From an uncultured Lachnospiraceae bacterium (GTDB lineage Bacteria > Bacillota > Clostridia > Lachnospirales > Lachnospiraceae), in contig CAMNTM010000007.1 in assembly GCA_946558465.1 (NCBI GenBank), positions 62,001 through 126,000 on the forward strand: a stretch of DNA of 64,000 nt, in the 5' to 3' direction. Below are positions 18,701 through 27,073 of the stretch, in pieces (the stretch's first letter is position 1; every line of letters starts with the position of its first letter). Below the pieces are notes generated by a model. It was given only the letters and a program-made list of their open reading frames with translations, searched no databases and had not been told where the DNA came from. A program made the position numbers and the translations under genes.

Positions 18701-19893
18701 AGCTTTTTTGCGATTTCCTTAATGAAGTCCTCGCTGTTTAACACCGTCGGATGCTCCATTGTTGTGATAAGCGCCAGATCCTTTGTCATCTTTCCTTCCT
18801 CAATCGTCTGAATGACCGCCTGCTCCAGCTTATCTGCAAATGCTGCCAGTTCAACATTTCCATCCATCTCCCCGCGTTTTCTAAGGGCGCCTGTCCAGGC
18901 AAAGATTGTTGCTACGGAGTTGGTTGAGGTCTCCTCTCCTTTTAAATGCTTATAATAATGGCGCTGTACTGTTCCATGAGCCGCTTCATATTCATAGTAC
19001 CCCTCCGGCGACACCAGTACAGAAGTCATCATAGCAAGTGAACCAAATGCAGAGGAGACCATATCACTCATCACATCTCCATCGTAATTCTTGCATGCCC
19101 AGATACAACCGCCCTCTGACTTCATGACGCGTGCTACCGCATCATCAATCAATGTATAAAAATAAATGATCCCTGCCTCGTCAAATTTCTCCTTATACTC
19201 CGCATCAAAGATTTCCTGGAAGATATCCTTGAAGGTATGGTCGTATTTTTTAGAAATCGTGTCCTTTGTGGCAAACCAAAGATCCTGCTTTATATCCAGT
19301 GCATAGTTAAAGCAGCTTCTTGCAAAGCTTTCAATGGATCCGCACAGATTATACATCCCCTGCGCTACGCCGGCGCCGGTATACTGATGTACAAGCTCCT
19401 TTATCTGTGTACCATCCTCTGCCGTGTATACAAGCTCTACCTTACCTGCTCCAGGAATCTTCATCTCTGTATTTTTATACACGTCGCCGTATGCATGTCT
19501 TGCAATGGTGATCGGCTTTTTCCAGTTCTTCACACAGGGCTCGATTCCCTTCACTACGATGGGCGCCCTGAACACTGTGCCGTCCAGAATAGCCCGGATT
19601 GTTCCGTTCGGACTCTTCCACATCTCTTTTAAATCATACTCTGTCATGCGGGCGGCATTCGGAGTAATTGTCGCGCACTTTACGGCAACCTTATATTTTT
19701 TTGCTGCATTCGCAGAATCTATCGTCACCTGGTCATTTGTCTCATTGCGGTGCATAAGCCCAAGATCATAATATTCTGTATTCAGCTCAATAAAGGGTTC
19801 CAGAAGATGCTCCTTTATCATCTTCCAGAGAATCCTTGTCATCTCGTCCCCATCCATCTCAACAATTGGTACTTCCATTTTAATTCTTGCCAT
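18697..19893 (-). CDS. icd: NADP-dependent isocitrate dehydrogenase, type II
   Basis: 398 residues. The sequence resembles the dimeric eukaryote-like (type II) enzyme, not E. coli Icd: [40 protein letters not shown] and the NADP-determining [10 protein letters not shown] with Arg-His. It oxidises isocitrate to 2-oxoglutarate, supplying glutamate in anaerobes with an incomplete TCA cycle. It is downstream of the GntR regulator and the Re-citrate-synthase-like gene on the same strand; aconitase is not nearby. A GTATAC-centred site lies about 50 bp upstream of its start (19939-19946), similar to the core of the citrate synthase operator. Confidence 0.96.
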   Translation of the reverse strand: MARIKMEVPIVEMDGDEMTRILWKMIKEHLLEPFIELNTEYYDLGLMHRNETNDQVTIDSANAAKKYKVAVKCATITPNAARMTEYDLKEMWKSPNGTIRAILDGTVFRAPIVVKGIEPCVKNWKKPITIARHAYGDVYKNTEMKIPGAGKVELVYTAEDGTQIKELVHQYTGAGVAQGMYNLCGSIESFARSCFNYALDIKQDLWFATKDTISKKYDHTFKDIFQEIFDAEYKEKFDEAGIIYFYTLIDDAVARVMKSEGGCIWACKNYDGDVMSDMVSSAFGSLAMMTSVLVSPEGYYEYEAAHGTVQRHYYKHLKGEETSTNSVATIFAWTGALRKRGEMDGNVELAAFADKLEQAVIQTIEEGKMTKDLALITTMEHPTVLNSEDFIKEIAKKL

Positions 19894-19938
19894 TCTCCCT
19901 TGTCCTCCTTCTTTTTTAATACCCTATATTGTTTACAT

Positions 19939-19946
19939 CGTATACG
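19939..19946. promoter_or_regulatory. Possible FadR-type operator upstream of icd
   Basis: The 8-bp palindrome CGTATACG shares the GTATAC core with the 24-bp palindrome at the citrate-synthase-like promoter. It lies 46 bp upstream of the icd start, just after the GntR gene ends. A neighbouring TTGTTTACA (19929-19937) resembles another half-site. It is short, and could be chance. Confidence 0.4.
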
Positions 19947-19963
19947 GCCTTCCTGCCCCGGCA

Positions 19964-20626
19964 TCATATATTGTCGCTGTCCATATGCAGATTCGCCATA
20001 ACATTCATAATATGCCTGTTCGCAAGACGCTCTGCCTTATCCGCATCATGGCTTTTAATCGCCTCCAGTATTTCCTTATGCTCCTCGATAGATTTCTCTG
20101 CTCTGTCCCCGGACCCTACGGACATCTTGCGCGCCAGCTTGACATACTTGTGAAAATCAGAAAGCACATGCTCTAAAATCCGGCTGTCTGATGCCTCGTA
20201 GAGCACCTTGTGAAATCTCCCGTCAAGCACAGACACCTGCTCTGCCGGTGCTTCTCTTTGTTTCCCTACATGAAATTTTGACAGCAGAATAATTTCTTCC
20301 AGCTCTGTCACCTGTTCCTCACTAATCTTCTCTGTCGCCCATCTCGCGCACAGCCCCTCAAGCATAGAACGGATTTTATAGATATCTTTTACATCCTTCT
20401 GGCTGATGCCGACCACATAAGCCCCTTTATTCGGGATAATCCTCACAAGCCCCTCAAGCTCCAGCTGGCGAAGCGCTTCTCTTACCGGCGTCCGGCTTAC
20501 TCCCAGCTCCTCACCGATTGTAAGCTCTCTTAACTCCTCATTTTCTTTATAAACACCGGACAAAATGTTCTCTCTAAGCTTTACAAATACTCTGCCCCGC
20601 AAAGACCTGTCCTCATATTCCTCCAT
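19964..20626 (-). CDS. GntR-family regulator, FadR/FCD subgroup
   Basis: 220 residues. The N-terminal winged helix (about 5-70) includes ELTIGEELGVSRTPVREALRQLELEGLVR, the canonical GntR recognition region. The all-helical FCD effector domain (about 80-210) has the metal-ligand pattern D...H...H...H (e.g. FHKVLYEASD and HKEILEAI). Ligands of such regulators are usually small carboxylates. Located between the citrate-synthase-like gene and icd on the same strand, it is the obvious candidate to bind the palindrome at 22224-22247. Effector (citrate, 2-oxoglutarate or another acid) unknown. Confidence 0.9.
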   Translation of the reverse strand: MEEYEDRSLRGRVFVKLRENILSGVYKENEELRELTIGEELGVSRTPVREALRQLELEGLVRIIPNKGAYVVGISQKDVKDIYKIRSMLEGLCARWATEKISEEQVTELEEIILLSKFHVGKQREAPAEQVSVLDGRFHKVLYEASDSRILEHVLSDFHKYVKLARKMSVGSGDRAEKSIEEHKEILEAIKSHDADKAERLANRHIMNVMANLHMDSDNI

Positions 20627-20676
20627 GCTCTCTTACGCTTTCCTTTCCAAATCTTAAAAATCTCCGTCTGCACGGC

Positions 20677-20698
20677 TGAATGCTCTTTAGAGCATTCA
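20677..20698. repeat. 10-bp-arm inverted repeat upstream of the GntR gene
   Basis: TGAATGCTCT and AGAGCATTCA separated by TT, about 50 bp upstream of the GntR start. With only two bases between arms it is a better protein-binding dyad than an RNA hairpin. It shares no core with the GTATAC palindromes. Confidence 0.5.
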
Positions 20699-20749
20699 CT
20701 CTTCTCATCTGCCCACAAAAACCGTATGGAGACTGCACCGATAAAATTT

Positions 20750-22138
20750 TTATAATGATATTCCAAGCCTTCTGCAGGCTTCATCAATAACATTTAAAAG
20801 CTCCTCATCCGTCAAAACCGTTACGCGTCCGCTCTCATATTCCGCATCTACCCACCGCTTAACCTCTGCCGTAAGCTCAGAATTTTTATCTATCTGCTTC
20901 TCCTCAGACAGATGAAAATATGTATTAATCCAATGCGCAATTCCGGCAAGCCCTGATGTATTTGAAACCGCTACAAGCGGCGGCCGGTTCAGAAACTTGT
21001 CTGTGTCAAATATATTGTAGATTTCCTCATTTTTCAGAAGTCCGTCTGCATGAATGCCGGCTCTTGTCACATTAAAATTCTTTCCTACAAACGGCGTCCT
21101 TGACGGCACACGGTACCCGATTTCCCTTTCATAATAGTCTGCCATCTCCGTAATCACTGCCGTATCCATACCGTCTAAGGTCCCCCTAAGCTGCGCATAC
21201 TCAAATACCATAGCCTCAAGCGGCGTATTACCGGTACGTTCCCCGATTCCAAAAAGCGAGCAGTTTACCCCGCAGGCTCCATAAAGCCATGCAGTTGTGG
21301 AATTGCTGACAGCCTTATAAAAGTCATTGTGCCCGTGGAATTCTATCATTTCACTTGGAACTCCCGCATGTACCCGCAGCCCGTAGATAATTCCCGGAAT
21401 GGAACGGGGAATTACAGCACCCGGATAATTCACGCCATACCCCATCGTATCGCACACCCGGATTTTCACCGGTATCTGATACTCCTCCATCAAATGCATC
21501 AGCTCCAGACAAAACGGAATAACAAACCCATAGATATCAGATCGGGTAATATCCTCCAGATGACATCTGGGACTTACCCCTGTTTCCAGACATTCCCGTA
21601 CAACCGAGAGATAATGCTTCATACACTCTCTTCTCGTCATTTTAAGCTTATAGAAAATATGATAATCCGAGCAGCTCACCAGAATCCCTGTTTCCTTCAT
21701 ACCCAGCTCCCTGACCAGCTCAAAGTCCTTCCTGCTGGCACGAATCCAGCTTGTCACCTCCGGAAACTTATATCCTTTTTCCATACACCGGTATACGGCA
21801 TCCCTGTCTTTTTTACTGTACAAGAAAAATTCACACTGCCGGATCTTCCCGTTCGGCCCGCCCAGCCTGTGAAAATATTCATACAGTTTCACAATCTGCT
21901 CTGTACTGTAAGGAGCCCTTGACTGCTGTCCGTCTCGAAAGGTTGTATCTGTAATCCATATCTCATCCGGCATGCTATGCGGAACGATACGGTCATTAAA
22001 AGCAATCTTCGGTATCTCGTCGTAGGGGAACAGATTATGGAACACATTCGGTGTTTCCACATCCACCAGAGGATACATGTGCTCTTCAAGCTGCAGAAGA
22101 TTTGTGTGATTATCCAGGTATACTTTTCTGTTTTCCAT
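20750..22138 (-). CDS. Probable Re-citrate synthase (homocitrate/isopropylmalate synthase family)
   Basis: 462 residues of the DRE-TIM metallolyase family. The metal and acyl-CoA site motif ITDTTFRDGQQ lies near residues 62-72, and the metal ligand pair is in EFHGHNDF. The LeuA dimer/allosteric domain is absent, so it is shorter than 2-isopropylmalate synthases. In Clostridium kluyveri a protein of this family was shown to be Re-citrate synthase, making citrate from oxaloacetate and acetyl-CoA with the opposite stereochemistry to normal citrate synthase. Position two genes upstream of icd, with a regulator between, supports citrate formation. The alternative is a homocitrate- or isopropylmalate-synthase-like enzyme. 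A strong promoter with an embedded palindrome precedes it. Confidence 0.75.
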   Translation of the reverse strand: MENRKVYLDNHTNLLQLEEHMYPLVDVETPNVFHNLFPYDEIPKIAFNDRIVPHSMPDEIWITDTTFRDGQQSRAPYSTEQIVKLYEYFHRLGGPNGKIRQCEFFLYSKKDRDAVYRCMEKGYKFPEVTSWIRASRKDFELVRELGMKETGILVSCSDYHIFYKLKMTRRECMKHYLSVVRECLETGVSPRCHLEDITRSDIYGFVIPFCLELMHLMEEYQIPVKIRVCDTMGYGVNYPGAVIPRSIPGIIYGLRVHAGVPSEMIEFHGHNDFYKAVSNSTTAWLYGACGVNCSLFGIGERTGNTPLEAMVFEYAQLRGTLDGMDTAVITEMADYYEREIGYRVPSRTPFVGKNFNVTRAGIHADGLLKNEEIYNIFDTDKFLNRPPLVAVSNTSGLAGIAHWINTYFHLSEEKQIDKNSELTAEVKRWVDAEYESGRVTVLTDEELLNVIDEACRRLGISL

Positions 22139-22223
22139 GTTGTCTCAACTCCTAAATGTGATAGTTTCAGAGGAAATATTCTCTGCTCTTGTACGTGCTT
22201 AATATTATGGAATCATTTAGCTT

Positions 22224-22258
22224 TGTATAATTGTATACAATTATACATTTTATGTCAA
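22224..22258 (-). promoter_or_regulatory. Promoter of the citrate-synthase-like gene covered by a perfect palindrome
   Basis: On the minus strand TTGACA (22253-22258) and TACAAT (22230-22235) are 17 bp apart. A perfect 24-bp palindrome at 22224-22247 (half-site TGTATAATTGTA) overlaps the spacer and the -10. Its centre TTGTATACAA fits the T-N-GT-N-N-AC-N-A operator type of FadR-subgroup GntR proteins. Occupancy would block RNA polymerase. Confidence 0.8.
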
Positions 22259-22267
22259 CAAGAATCT

Positions 22268-22313
22268 AAAAAAATACCGAAATCCAAATCTGCACATTGA
22301 ATTTCGGTATTTT
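22268..22313 (-). terminator. Terminator after the TrpB2-nicotinamidase operon
   Basis: Two perfect 13-bp arms, AAAATACCGAAAT at 22271-22283 and its complement at 22301-22313. Read on the minus strand the stem is followed by a run of T, a good intrinsic terminator 55 bp past the nicotinamidase-like stop codon. Confidence 0.85.
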
Positions 22314-22367
22314 CCCTTCCTACTTTTTCTAAACCATTCTTATTATACGTAGAACTTCTGAAAAATT

Positions 22368-22910
22368 TCAAACTTCGTTCTCTATTTCTATCTGACACAT
22401 CTTCATAGCCTCCAGCGCATTTTTATGACTTTCCTGCGTTACACCTGCACAACAGGAGGCATCTACCACTATCTGCACCTCTGGAAACATCGCCTTAAGA
22501 ATCATTGCGTTAGAGATCACGCAGATATCCGTGCAGAGTCCAATCAAGGTAATGGATTCCAGCATATCCTCTCCTGTAACTGCCTGCTTAAGCTCATAGT
22601 CCTTAATCGCATAACCAAGCTCAAGGCTTCCGAAAGAAGGCTTATCTACAGGCTCTGTATCTCTTAGCTTCTCAATCTCCGGATTTAATTCCCACCCACT
22701 GCTGCCCTGAATACAGTGGGGAACCGGAAGCTTTTTTCCTTCCTGGGTCTCCAGATAATTTTTCTCATGTGTGTCTCTTGTGTAAAATACCTTTCCAGAA
22801 AAGGCTTTTATCTTCTCTGCCGCCTTCGGAACAACCGCTTCCGCTTCCTTTGTACCGAGAGCTCCGTTTATAAAATCATTCTGCATATCAATTACAACAA
22901 GCACCTTCAT
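22368..22910 (-). CDS. Nicotinamidase-like cysteine hydrolase (isochorismatase superfamily)
   Basis: 180 residues. It begins KVLVVIDMQNDF with catalytic Asp8. The metal-binding and substrate block DTHEKNYLETQEGKKLP..HC is the nicotinamidase pattern, and GLCTDICVISNA holds the nucleophilic Cys (second in that string) after the cis-peptide. It probably deamidates nicotinamide to nicotinate for NAD salvage, though other isochorismatase-like activities are possible. It lies 6 bp after trpB2, in an operon controlled by a Trp-type T-box, an unusual partner for a salvage enzyme. Confidence 0.85.
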   Translation of the reverse strand: MKVLVVIDMQNDFINGALGTKEAEAVVPKAAEKIKAFSGKVFYTRDTHEKNYLETQEGKKLPVPHCIQGSSGWELNPEIEKLRDTEPVDKPSFGSLELGYAIKDYELKQAVTGEDMLESITLIGLCTDICVISNAMILKAMFPEVQIVVDASCCAGVTQESHKNALEAMKMCQIEIENEV

Positions 22911-22916
22911 ATTTAC

Positions 22917-24302
22917 CTACTCCATATTTCCTGCAAATTTGGGAATCCCGTCAAACCCTTTTTTCAAATCCTCATCGGACGGAATATAATCGGTCATCTC
23001 ACCATTGTGGAATTTCTCGTATGCCACCATATCAAAATACCCTGTTCCGGTAAGACCGAATACAATTGTTTTCTCTTCACCTGTCTCTCTGCACTTTAAA
23101 GCCTCATCTATTGCCGCTTTGATTGCATGGCTGCTCTCCGGCGCCGGAAGAATACCTTCTACCCTTGCAAACTTCTCGGCCGCTTCAAATACTGCCGTCT
23201 GCTCTACGGACCTCGCCTCCATACAGCCGTCCGCATAAAGCTGAGACAAGATGGAGCTCATACCATGATATCTGAGTCCTCCCGCATGGTTCGCCGACGG
23301 GATAAAGCCGCTTCCCAGCGTATACATCTTCGCCAGCGGACAGACCATTCCGGTATCGCAGAAATCATATGCATACACACCTCTTGTAAGACTCGGACAG
23401 GACGCAGGCTCCACTGCAATAAAACGATAATCCTTCTCACCTCTGAGCTTTTCTCCCATAAACGGAGAAATAAGCCCGCCCAGATTGGACCCTCCTCCGG
23501 CACAGCCGATAATAATATCCGGCGTGACTCCATATTTATCTAAAGCAGTCTTTGTCTCCATTCCGATAACAGACTGATGAAGCAGCACCTGATTTAAGAC
23601 ACTTCCGAGAACATACCGGTATCCCTCATTCCCCACAGCCGTTTCTACCGCCTCAGAGATGGCGCAGCCAAGACTTCCTGTCGTTTTCGGATGCTCTGCA
23701 AGAATCCTCTTTCCAACCTCTGTCTCCATAGAAGGAGACGGAGTCACAGAAGCCCCGTAAGTGCGCATCACTTCCCGGCGGAACGGCTTCTGCTCGTAGG
23801 AGCATTTCACCATAAACACCTTGCAGTCCAGGTCAAAGTAAGAGCACGCCATCGAAAGCGCAGTCCCCCACTGTCCCGCTCCGGTCTCTGTCGTCACTCC
23901 CTTAAGTCCCTGCTTCTTGGCATAATAAGCCTGGGCAATGGCAGAATTCAGTTTATGACTTCCGCTCGTATTATTTCCCTCAAACTTATAATAAATCTTT
24001 GCCGGAGTCTGAAGCTTTTCTTCCAGGCAATATGCTCTTACAAGCGGCGCCGGCCGATACATCTTATAAAAATCCTGTATCTCATTCGGAATACTGATAT
24101 AACGGTCTTCGTTATTCAGTTCCTGGTCTACCAGCTCCTCACAGAACACACCGGATAACTCTTCCTTTGTCATAGGCTTTAAGGTTCCCGGATTCAAAAG
24201 CGGCGCCGGCTTATTCTTCATATCCGCCCGGACATTATACCATGCTTTCGGCATCTCACTTTCTTCCAGGTAAATTTTGTAAGGAATTTTTTTGTCTTTC
24301 AT
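22917..24302 (-). CDS. Tryptophan synthase beta-like enzyme, TrpB2 type
   Basis: 461 residues; classical TrpB1 is about 390-400, and the longer N-terminus with RPAPLVRAYCLEEKL marks the TrpB2 subgroup. The PLP lysine is in SGSHKLNSA, and the phosphate-binding glycine loop is GCAGGGSNLGG. It catalyses condensation of serine with indole, or salvages free indole, without a TrpA partner nearby. A T-box leader with a TGG specifier immediately upstream ties expression to uncharged tRNA-Trp. No other trp genes are adjacent, so indole salvage is the likelier role. Confidence 0.9.
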   Translation of the reverse strand: MKDKKIPYKIYLEESEMPKAWYNVRADMKNKPAPLLNPGTLKPMTKEELSGVFCEELVDQELNNEDRYISIPNEIQDFYKMYRPAPLVRAYCLEEKLQTPAKIYYKFEGNNTSGSHKLNSAIAQAYYAKKQGLKGVTTETGAGQWGTALSMACSYFDLDCKVFMVKCSYEQKPFRREVMRTYGASVTPSPSMETEVGKRILAEHPKTTGSLGCAISEAVETAVGNEGYRYVLGSVLNQVLLHQSVIGMETKTALDKYGVTPDIIIGCAGGGSNLGGLISPFMGEKLRGEKDYRFIAVEPASCPSLTRGVYAYDFCDTGMVCPLAKMYTLGSGFIPSANHAGGLRYHGMSSILSQLYADGCMEARSVEQTAVFEAAEKFARVEGILPAPESSHAIKAAIDEALKCRETGEEKTIVFGLTGTGYFDMVAYEKFHNGEMTDYIPSDEDLKKGFDGIPKFAGNME

Positions 24303-24346
24303 ATTTTTGTCTCCTCCTTGTTAATTAAAATTCCTGGGACAAAGAT

Positions 24347-24640
24347 AAAAAAATACCCTTATCCCACACAACATAATTGCAGGGACAAGAGTAATATTAT
24401 CCACTCCTGCGGTGCCACCCGGCTTGATATACAACATCTGTATATCCTCTCATTCACGTACTATCATATGCCTGCTTTGCTAACGAAGTATCCCTCTCCG
24501 GCCTGCCTACCAATCTCCTCTTCAGCTCGCCCTCGGAAGCCCATTCCCTAAAGTTTCAACCTGCTGCAATCCCACCACATGCAACTCTCTGTAAAGTGAA
24601 AATCTAAAGGTACTTACTCTTCCTCATCGGTTTAAAGACA
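24347..24640 (-). promoter_or_regulatory. T-box riboswitch, tRNA-Trp specific
   Basis: The minus-strand transcript carries the T-box sequence GGGTGGCACCGC (about 24406-24420), stem I signatures (GAGGAAGAGTA and AGAGAG, with GGTTGAAA) and a terminator at 24347-24391 whose arms CTCTTGTCCC and GGGATAAGGG precede seven T. A TGG codon directly follows GGGAA at 24541-24543 and is followed by GCTTCCGAG, the expected specifier-loop context, so the predicted regulator is tRNA-Trp. It controls trpB2 and the nicotinamidase-like gene. Confidence 0.9.
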
Positions 24641-24668
24641 CTTTATCACTCTAAATAGGTGTTGTCAA
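24640..24668 (-). promoter_or_regulatory. Promoter of the Trp T-box operon
   Basis: TTGACA (24663-24668) with a weaker TAAAGT (24640-24645) 17 bp downstream on the minus strand, directly ahead of the T-box stem I. Confidence 0.6.
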
Positions 24669-24783
24669 GGAATTTTTATATAAATTTAATCCTAACATTC
24701 CGAACAAATAATAATATTCCGAGTATTTTTATTGCAGATAAAATTCTTCTTATGGTATTCTAAAAGCAAAAGGAGTGATGTGT

Positions 24784-25662
24784 ATGAAACAGCAGCTTAT
24801 GCAATCTTTGTTTTCCGCTCATCATACCGATAAGAATTTTTTGGACAGGAATTGTGACCATTACTACTGTGAGGTACTTTCGATTGCTTCTTTTATAGAT
24901 TCGCCGGAATGTACTTCTCTCCCCTTCCGGCACAAACATGATACCTATGAATTCCTTATTCCATACGGTCCGATTCCTCTTATTATATGTGAAGACACTG
25001 TCTATTTTGGTGAGGTCGGTTATGTTTATCCCGTGCAGAGCGGCGAGGAGCATGGTTCTAAATCTCTTGTTACAAACATCGGATATGACAATATTACGGT
25101 AGATAAGACTTTTCTGGAAGATACTCTGCGTCAGAAAGGACATTCAGACAAAACCTTCAACTGGAGGTTCGAGCTTACAAAAGAACAACGTGCTTATATT
25201 CAGCTTTTTAAAGATGAGTTCAACAACGGACCGGCCTGCGACAAGAAAAAACTTCTTCATTTGGCCGCCTTGATTACAACTTCTTTTATTGACTCAGAAT
25301 TTAACCAGAAAGGAAGCCGTACAAGGAGTCCTTCTCAGTATCAGCAGGGGATTGTTCAGGTAACAGCTTACATAAACCAGCATTATACAGAACCTATAAA
25401 AATTGAAGATCTCGCCAACATGTGCCATTTATCCAGAACCTATTTTATATCTGCATTTAAAAAGGTGATCGGGGAGACCCCTTACAATTATCTTCTGAGA
25501 CTCAGGATATCTAAAGCCAAAACGCTTCTGGAGACAACTGACTATACAATTAAAGAAATTGCAAATATGAGCGGATTCCAAAAAACAAATACGTTCACCT
25601 CTCATTTCAGAACCGTCACACATATGACGCCTTCTGAATATAGAGAAAATTTAAGAAACTAA
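24784..25662 (+). CDS. AraC-family transcriptional regulator with cupin-like N-terminus
   Basis: 292 residues from the ATG at 24784, which is 8-9 nt after AAAGGAG; the earlier in-frame ATG at 24775 touches the RBS. The N-terminal half (about 20-115) is a cupin-type sensor with HKHDTYEFLIPYG. The C-terminal 100 residues carry two helix-turn-helices, IKIEDLANMCHLSRTYF and IKEIANMSGFQKTNTF, with the closing HMTPSEYRE. It is divergent from the Trp T-box operon and has no obvious target in the window. A shared bidirectional terminator with rplT follows. Confidence 0.9.
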   Translation: MKQQLMQSLFSAHHTDKNFLDRNCDHYYCEVLSIASFIDSPECTSLPFRHKHDTYEFLIPYGPIPLIICEDTVYFGEVGYVYPVQSGEEHGSKSLVTNIGYDNITVDKTFLEDTLRQKGHSDKTFNWRFELTKEQRAYIQLFKDEFNNGPACDKKKLLHLAALITTSFIDSEFNQKGSRTRSPSQYQQGIVQVTAYINQHYTEPIKIEDLANMCHLSRTYFISAFKKVIGETPYNYLLRLRISKAKTLLETTDYTIKEIANMSGFQKTNTFTSHFRTVTHMTPSEYRENLRN

Positions 25663-25689
25663 AAGGGACTGTATAAAACAGCCCCTTTT
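25661..25689. terminator. Bidirectional terminator between araC-like gene and rplT
   Basis: AAAAGGGACTGT (25661-25672) pairs with ACAGCCCCTTTT over 12 positions with one mismatch, with a 5-nt loop. A-rich and T-rich flanks allow use from either strand. The stem starts at the AraC stop codon. Confidence 0.8.
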
Positions 25690-25733
25690 GTTCATATCAA
25701 AAATTTCCCTGCACTATTTAACCTCTGTACTAA

Positions 25734-26090
25734 TTAAGCAATCTTGCTCTTTGCAAGCTCCGCCAGTGCCGCAAATCCTTCTGCATCGTTAACAGCAAGC
25801 TCCGCCAGCATCTTTCTGTTCATATCAACAGAAGCCAGCTTTAAGCCATGCATGAATTTGCTGTAAGACAAACCATTCATCCTGGCAGCAGCATTGATAC
25901 GTGCAATCCAAAGCTGACGCATCTGACGCTTGCGTTCTTTTCTTCCTGCATAAGCAGATGTAAGAGCTCTCATAACAGACTGTTTTGCAACTCTGTACTG
26001 TTTGGAACGTGCTCCTCTGTATCCCTTCGCTAATTTTAATGTTCTATTGTGTCTTTTCTTAGCGTTTAACCCGCCTTTAATTCTTGCCAT
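25734..26090 (-). CDS. rplT: Ribosomal protein bL20
   Basis: 118 residues, full length. It contains the conserved basic N-terminus [26 protein letters not shown] and the core [15 protein letters not shown]-like region. It binds 23S rRNA early in 50S assembly. It is the last gene of the infC-rpmI-rplT operon, 26 bp after rpmI, and in Firmicutes L20 feeds back on the operon leader. Confidence 0.98.
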   Translation of the reverse strand: MARIKGGLNAKKRHNRTLKLAKGYRGARSKQYRVAKQSVMRALTSAYAGRKERKRQMRQLWIARINAAARMNGLSYSKFMHGLKLASVDMNRKMLAELAVNDAEGFAALAELAKSKIA

Positions 26091-26116
26091 GTCTATTCCT
26101 CCTTCAATCTACCTTT

Positions 26117-26314
26117 TTACAAATATGGTAATACTTTCTTCATATTCTTTACATTTGTTGCATCTGTGATAGCTGCATGTCTGAGATTTCTCTTTCTCTT
26201 TGTAGACTTCTTTGTCAAGATATGGCTCTTATAAGCTTTATTTCTTTTTAATTTTCCTGTACCTGTCTTTTTGAAGCGCTTTGCAGCAGCTCTATTTGTT
26301 TTGATTTTTGGCAT
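26117..26314 (-). CDS. rpmI: Ribosomal protein bL35
   Basis: 65 residues, with the typical [20 protein letters not shown] start and the [17 protein letters not shown] basic core of bL35. It sits between infC and rplT in the universal order. Confidence 0.98.
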   Translation of the reverse strand: MPKIKTNRAAAKRFKKTGTGKLKRNKAYKSHILTKKSTKRKRNLRHAAITDATNVKNMKKVLPYL

Positions 26315-26347
26315 GATATGCTCCTCCTTTTACTCTTTCATGTATTT

Positions 26348-26854
26348 TTAACGTTTTTCAGTTAAAATCATACTCATACTTCTGCCTTCCAGCTTTGCCG
26401 GCTTTTCTACAACTGCAACATCACCCAGCATCTCTGCAAAATCATCCAAAATATGCCTGCTCTGCTGCATATGAGCCATCTCCCGGCCGCGGAAACGTAA
26501 AGTAACCTTTACCTTGTTGCCCTTTGTGATGAACTTCTTGGCATTGTTCATCTTTGTGTTTAAATCATTGGTATCAATGTTCGGTGAGAGACGCACTTCC
26601 TTTATTTCAACAGTCTTCTGCTTTTTCCTTGCCTCTTTCTCTTTTCTGGCAAGTTCATATCTGTACTTACCGTAATCGATAATCTTACATACCGGCGGCT
26701 GTGCCTTCGGCGCAATCTTCACCAGGTCAAGCTCCGCTTCCTGCGCAAGACGCATCGCCTCCTTAATCGGCATAATCCCCAGCTGGTCGCCGTTCTCTGC
26801 GATTACCCGTACTTCCTTGTCTCTGATTTGCCCGTTAATCATTAAATCACTAAT
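26348..26854 (-). CDS. infC: Translation initiation factor IF-3, probable ATT start
   Basis: 168 residues if translation begins at ATT (26852-26854), 9 nt after GGAGG. An ATG four codons downstream is 21 nt from that Shine-Dalgarno (a weaker GAGG is 14 nt away), and no ATG lies between the SD and ATT. The resulting N-terminus (fMet)-SDLMINGQIRDKEVRVI matches IF-3. The N-domain (to about 80), the Lys-rich linker and the C-domain ending FRGREMAHMQQ and LEGRSMSMILTEK are all present. IF-3 dissociates 70S and proofreads start codons. An AUU start on infC is the classical autoregulation device in E. coli. Confidence 0.92.
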   Translation of the reverse strand: MSDLMINGQIRDKEVRVIAENGDQLGIMPIKEAMRLAQEAELDLVKIAPKAQPPVCKIIDYGKYRYELARKEKEARKKQKTVEIKEVRLSPNIDTNDLNTKMNNAKKFITKGNKVKVTLRFRGREMAHMQQSRHILDDFAEMLGDVAVVEKPAKLEGRSMSMILTEKR

Positions 26855-27038
26855 TGCCTCGCACCTCCATACATAAAAATAAGTGAACAGCCTTTGACCA
26901 TCCACTTTCATCTCTGCACAATACATAACCTGTTCTTAAATGAAAATCTCATCCCCGAAACAGCATCTCTGCAAATATCAAACCGATAGTCACCCGATTG
27001 TGCTATGGTGAGAGTGGACACTCTACTTTCTTTTCGCA
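26855..27038 (-). promoter_or_regulatory. Long 5' leader of the infC operon
   Basis: About 180 nt separate the predicted transcription start (near 27038) from the ATT start of infC. The leader has a short palindrome AGAGTGTCCACTCT and G/C-rich blocks such as CACAATCGGGTGACTATCGG and GCAGAGATGCTGTTTCGGGG, which look structured and have no open frame of their own. In Firmicutes this position holds the L20/IF-3 autoregulatory leader. I cannot fold it with confidence. Confidence 0.6.
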
Positions 27039-27044
27039 AATAAT

Positions 27045-27073
27045 AATCTATCATATCTTTTTTTTTATGTCAA
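27045..27073 (-). promoter_or_regulatory. Promoter of the infC-rpmI-rplT operon
   Basis: TTGACA (27068-27073) and TAGATT (27045-27050) on the minus strand with an A-rich 17-bp spacer. Confidence 0.7.
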
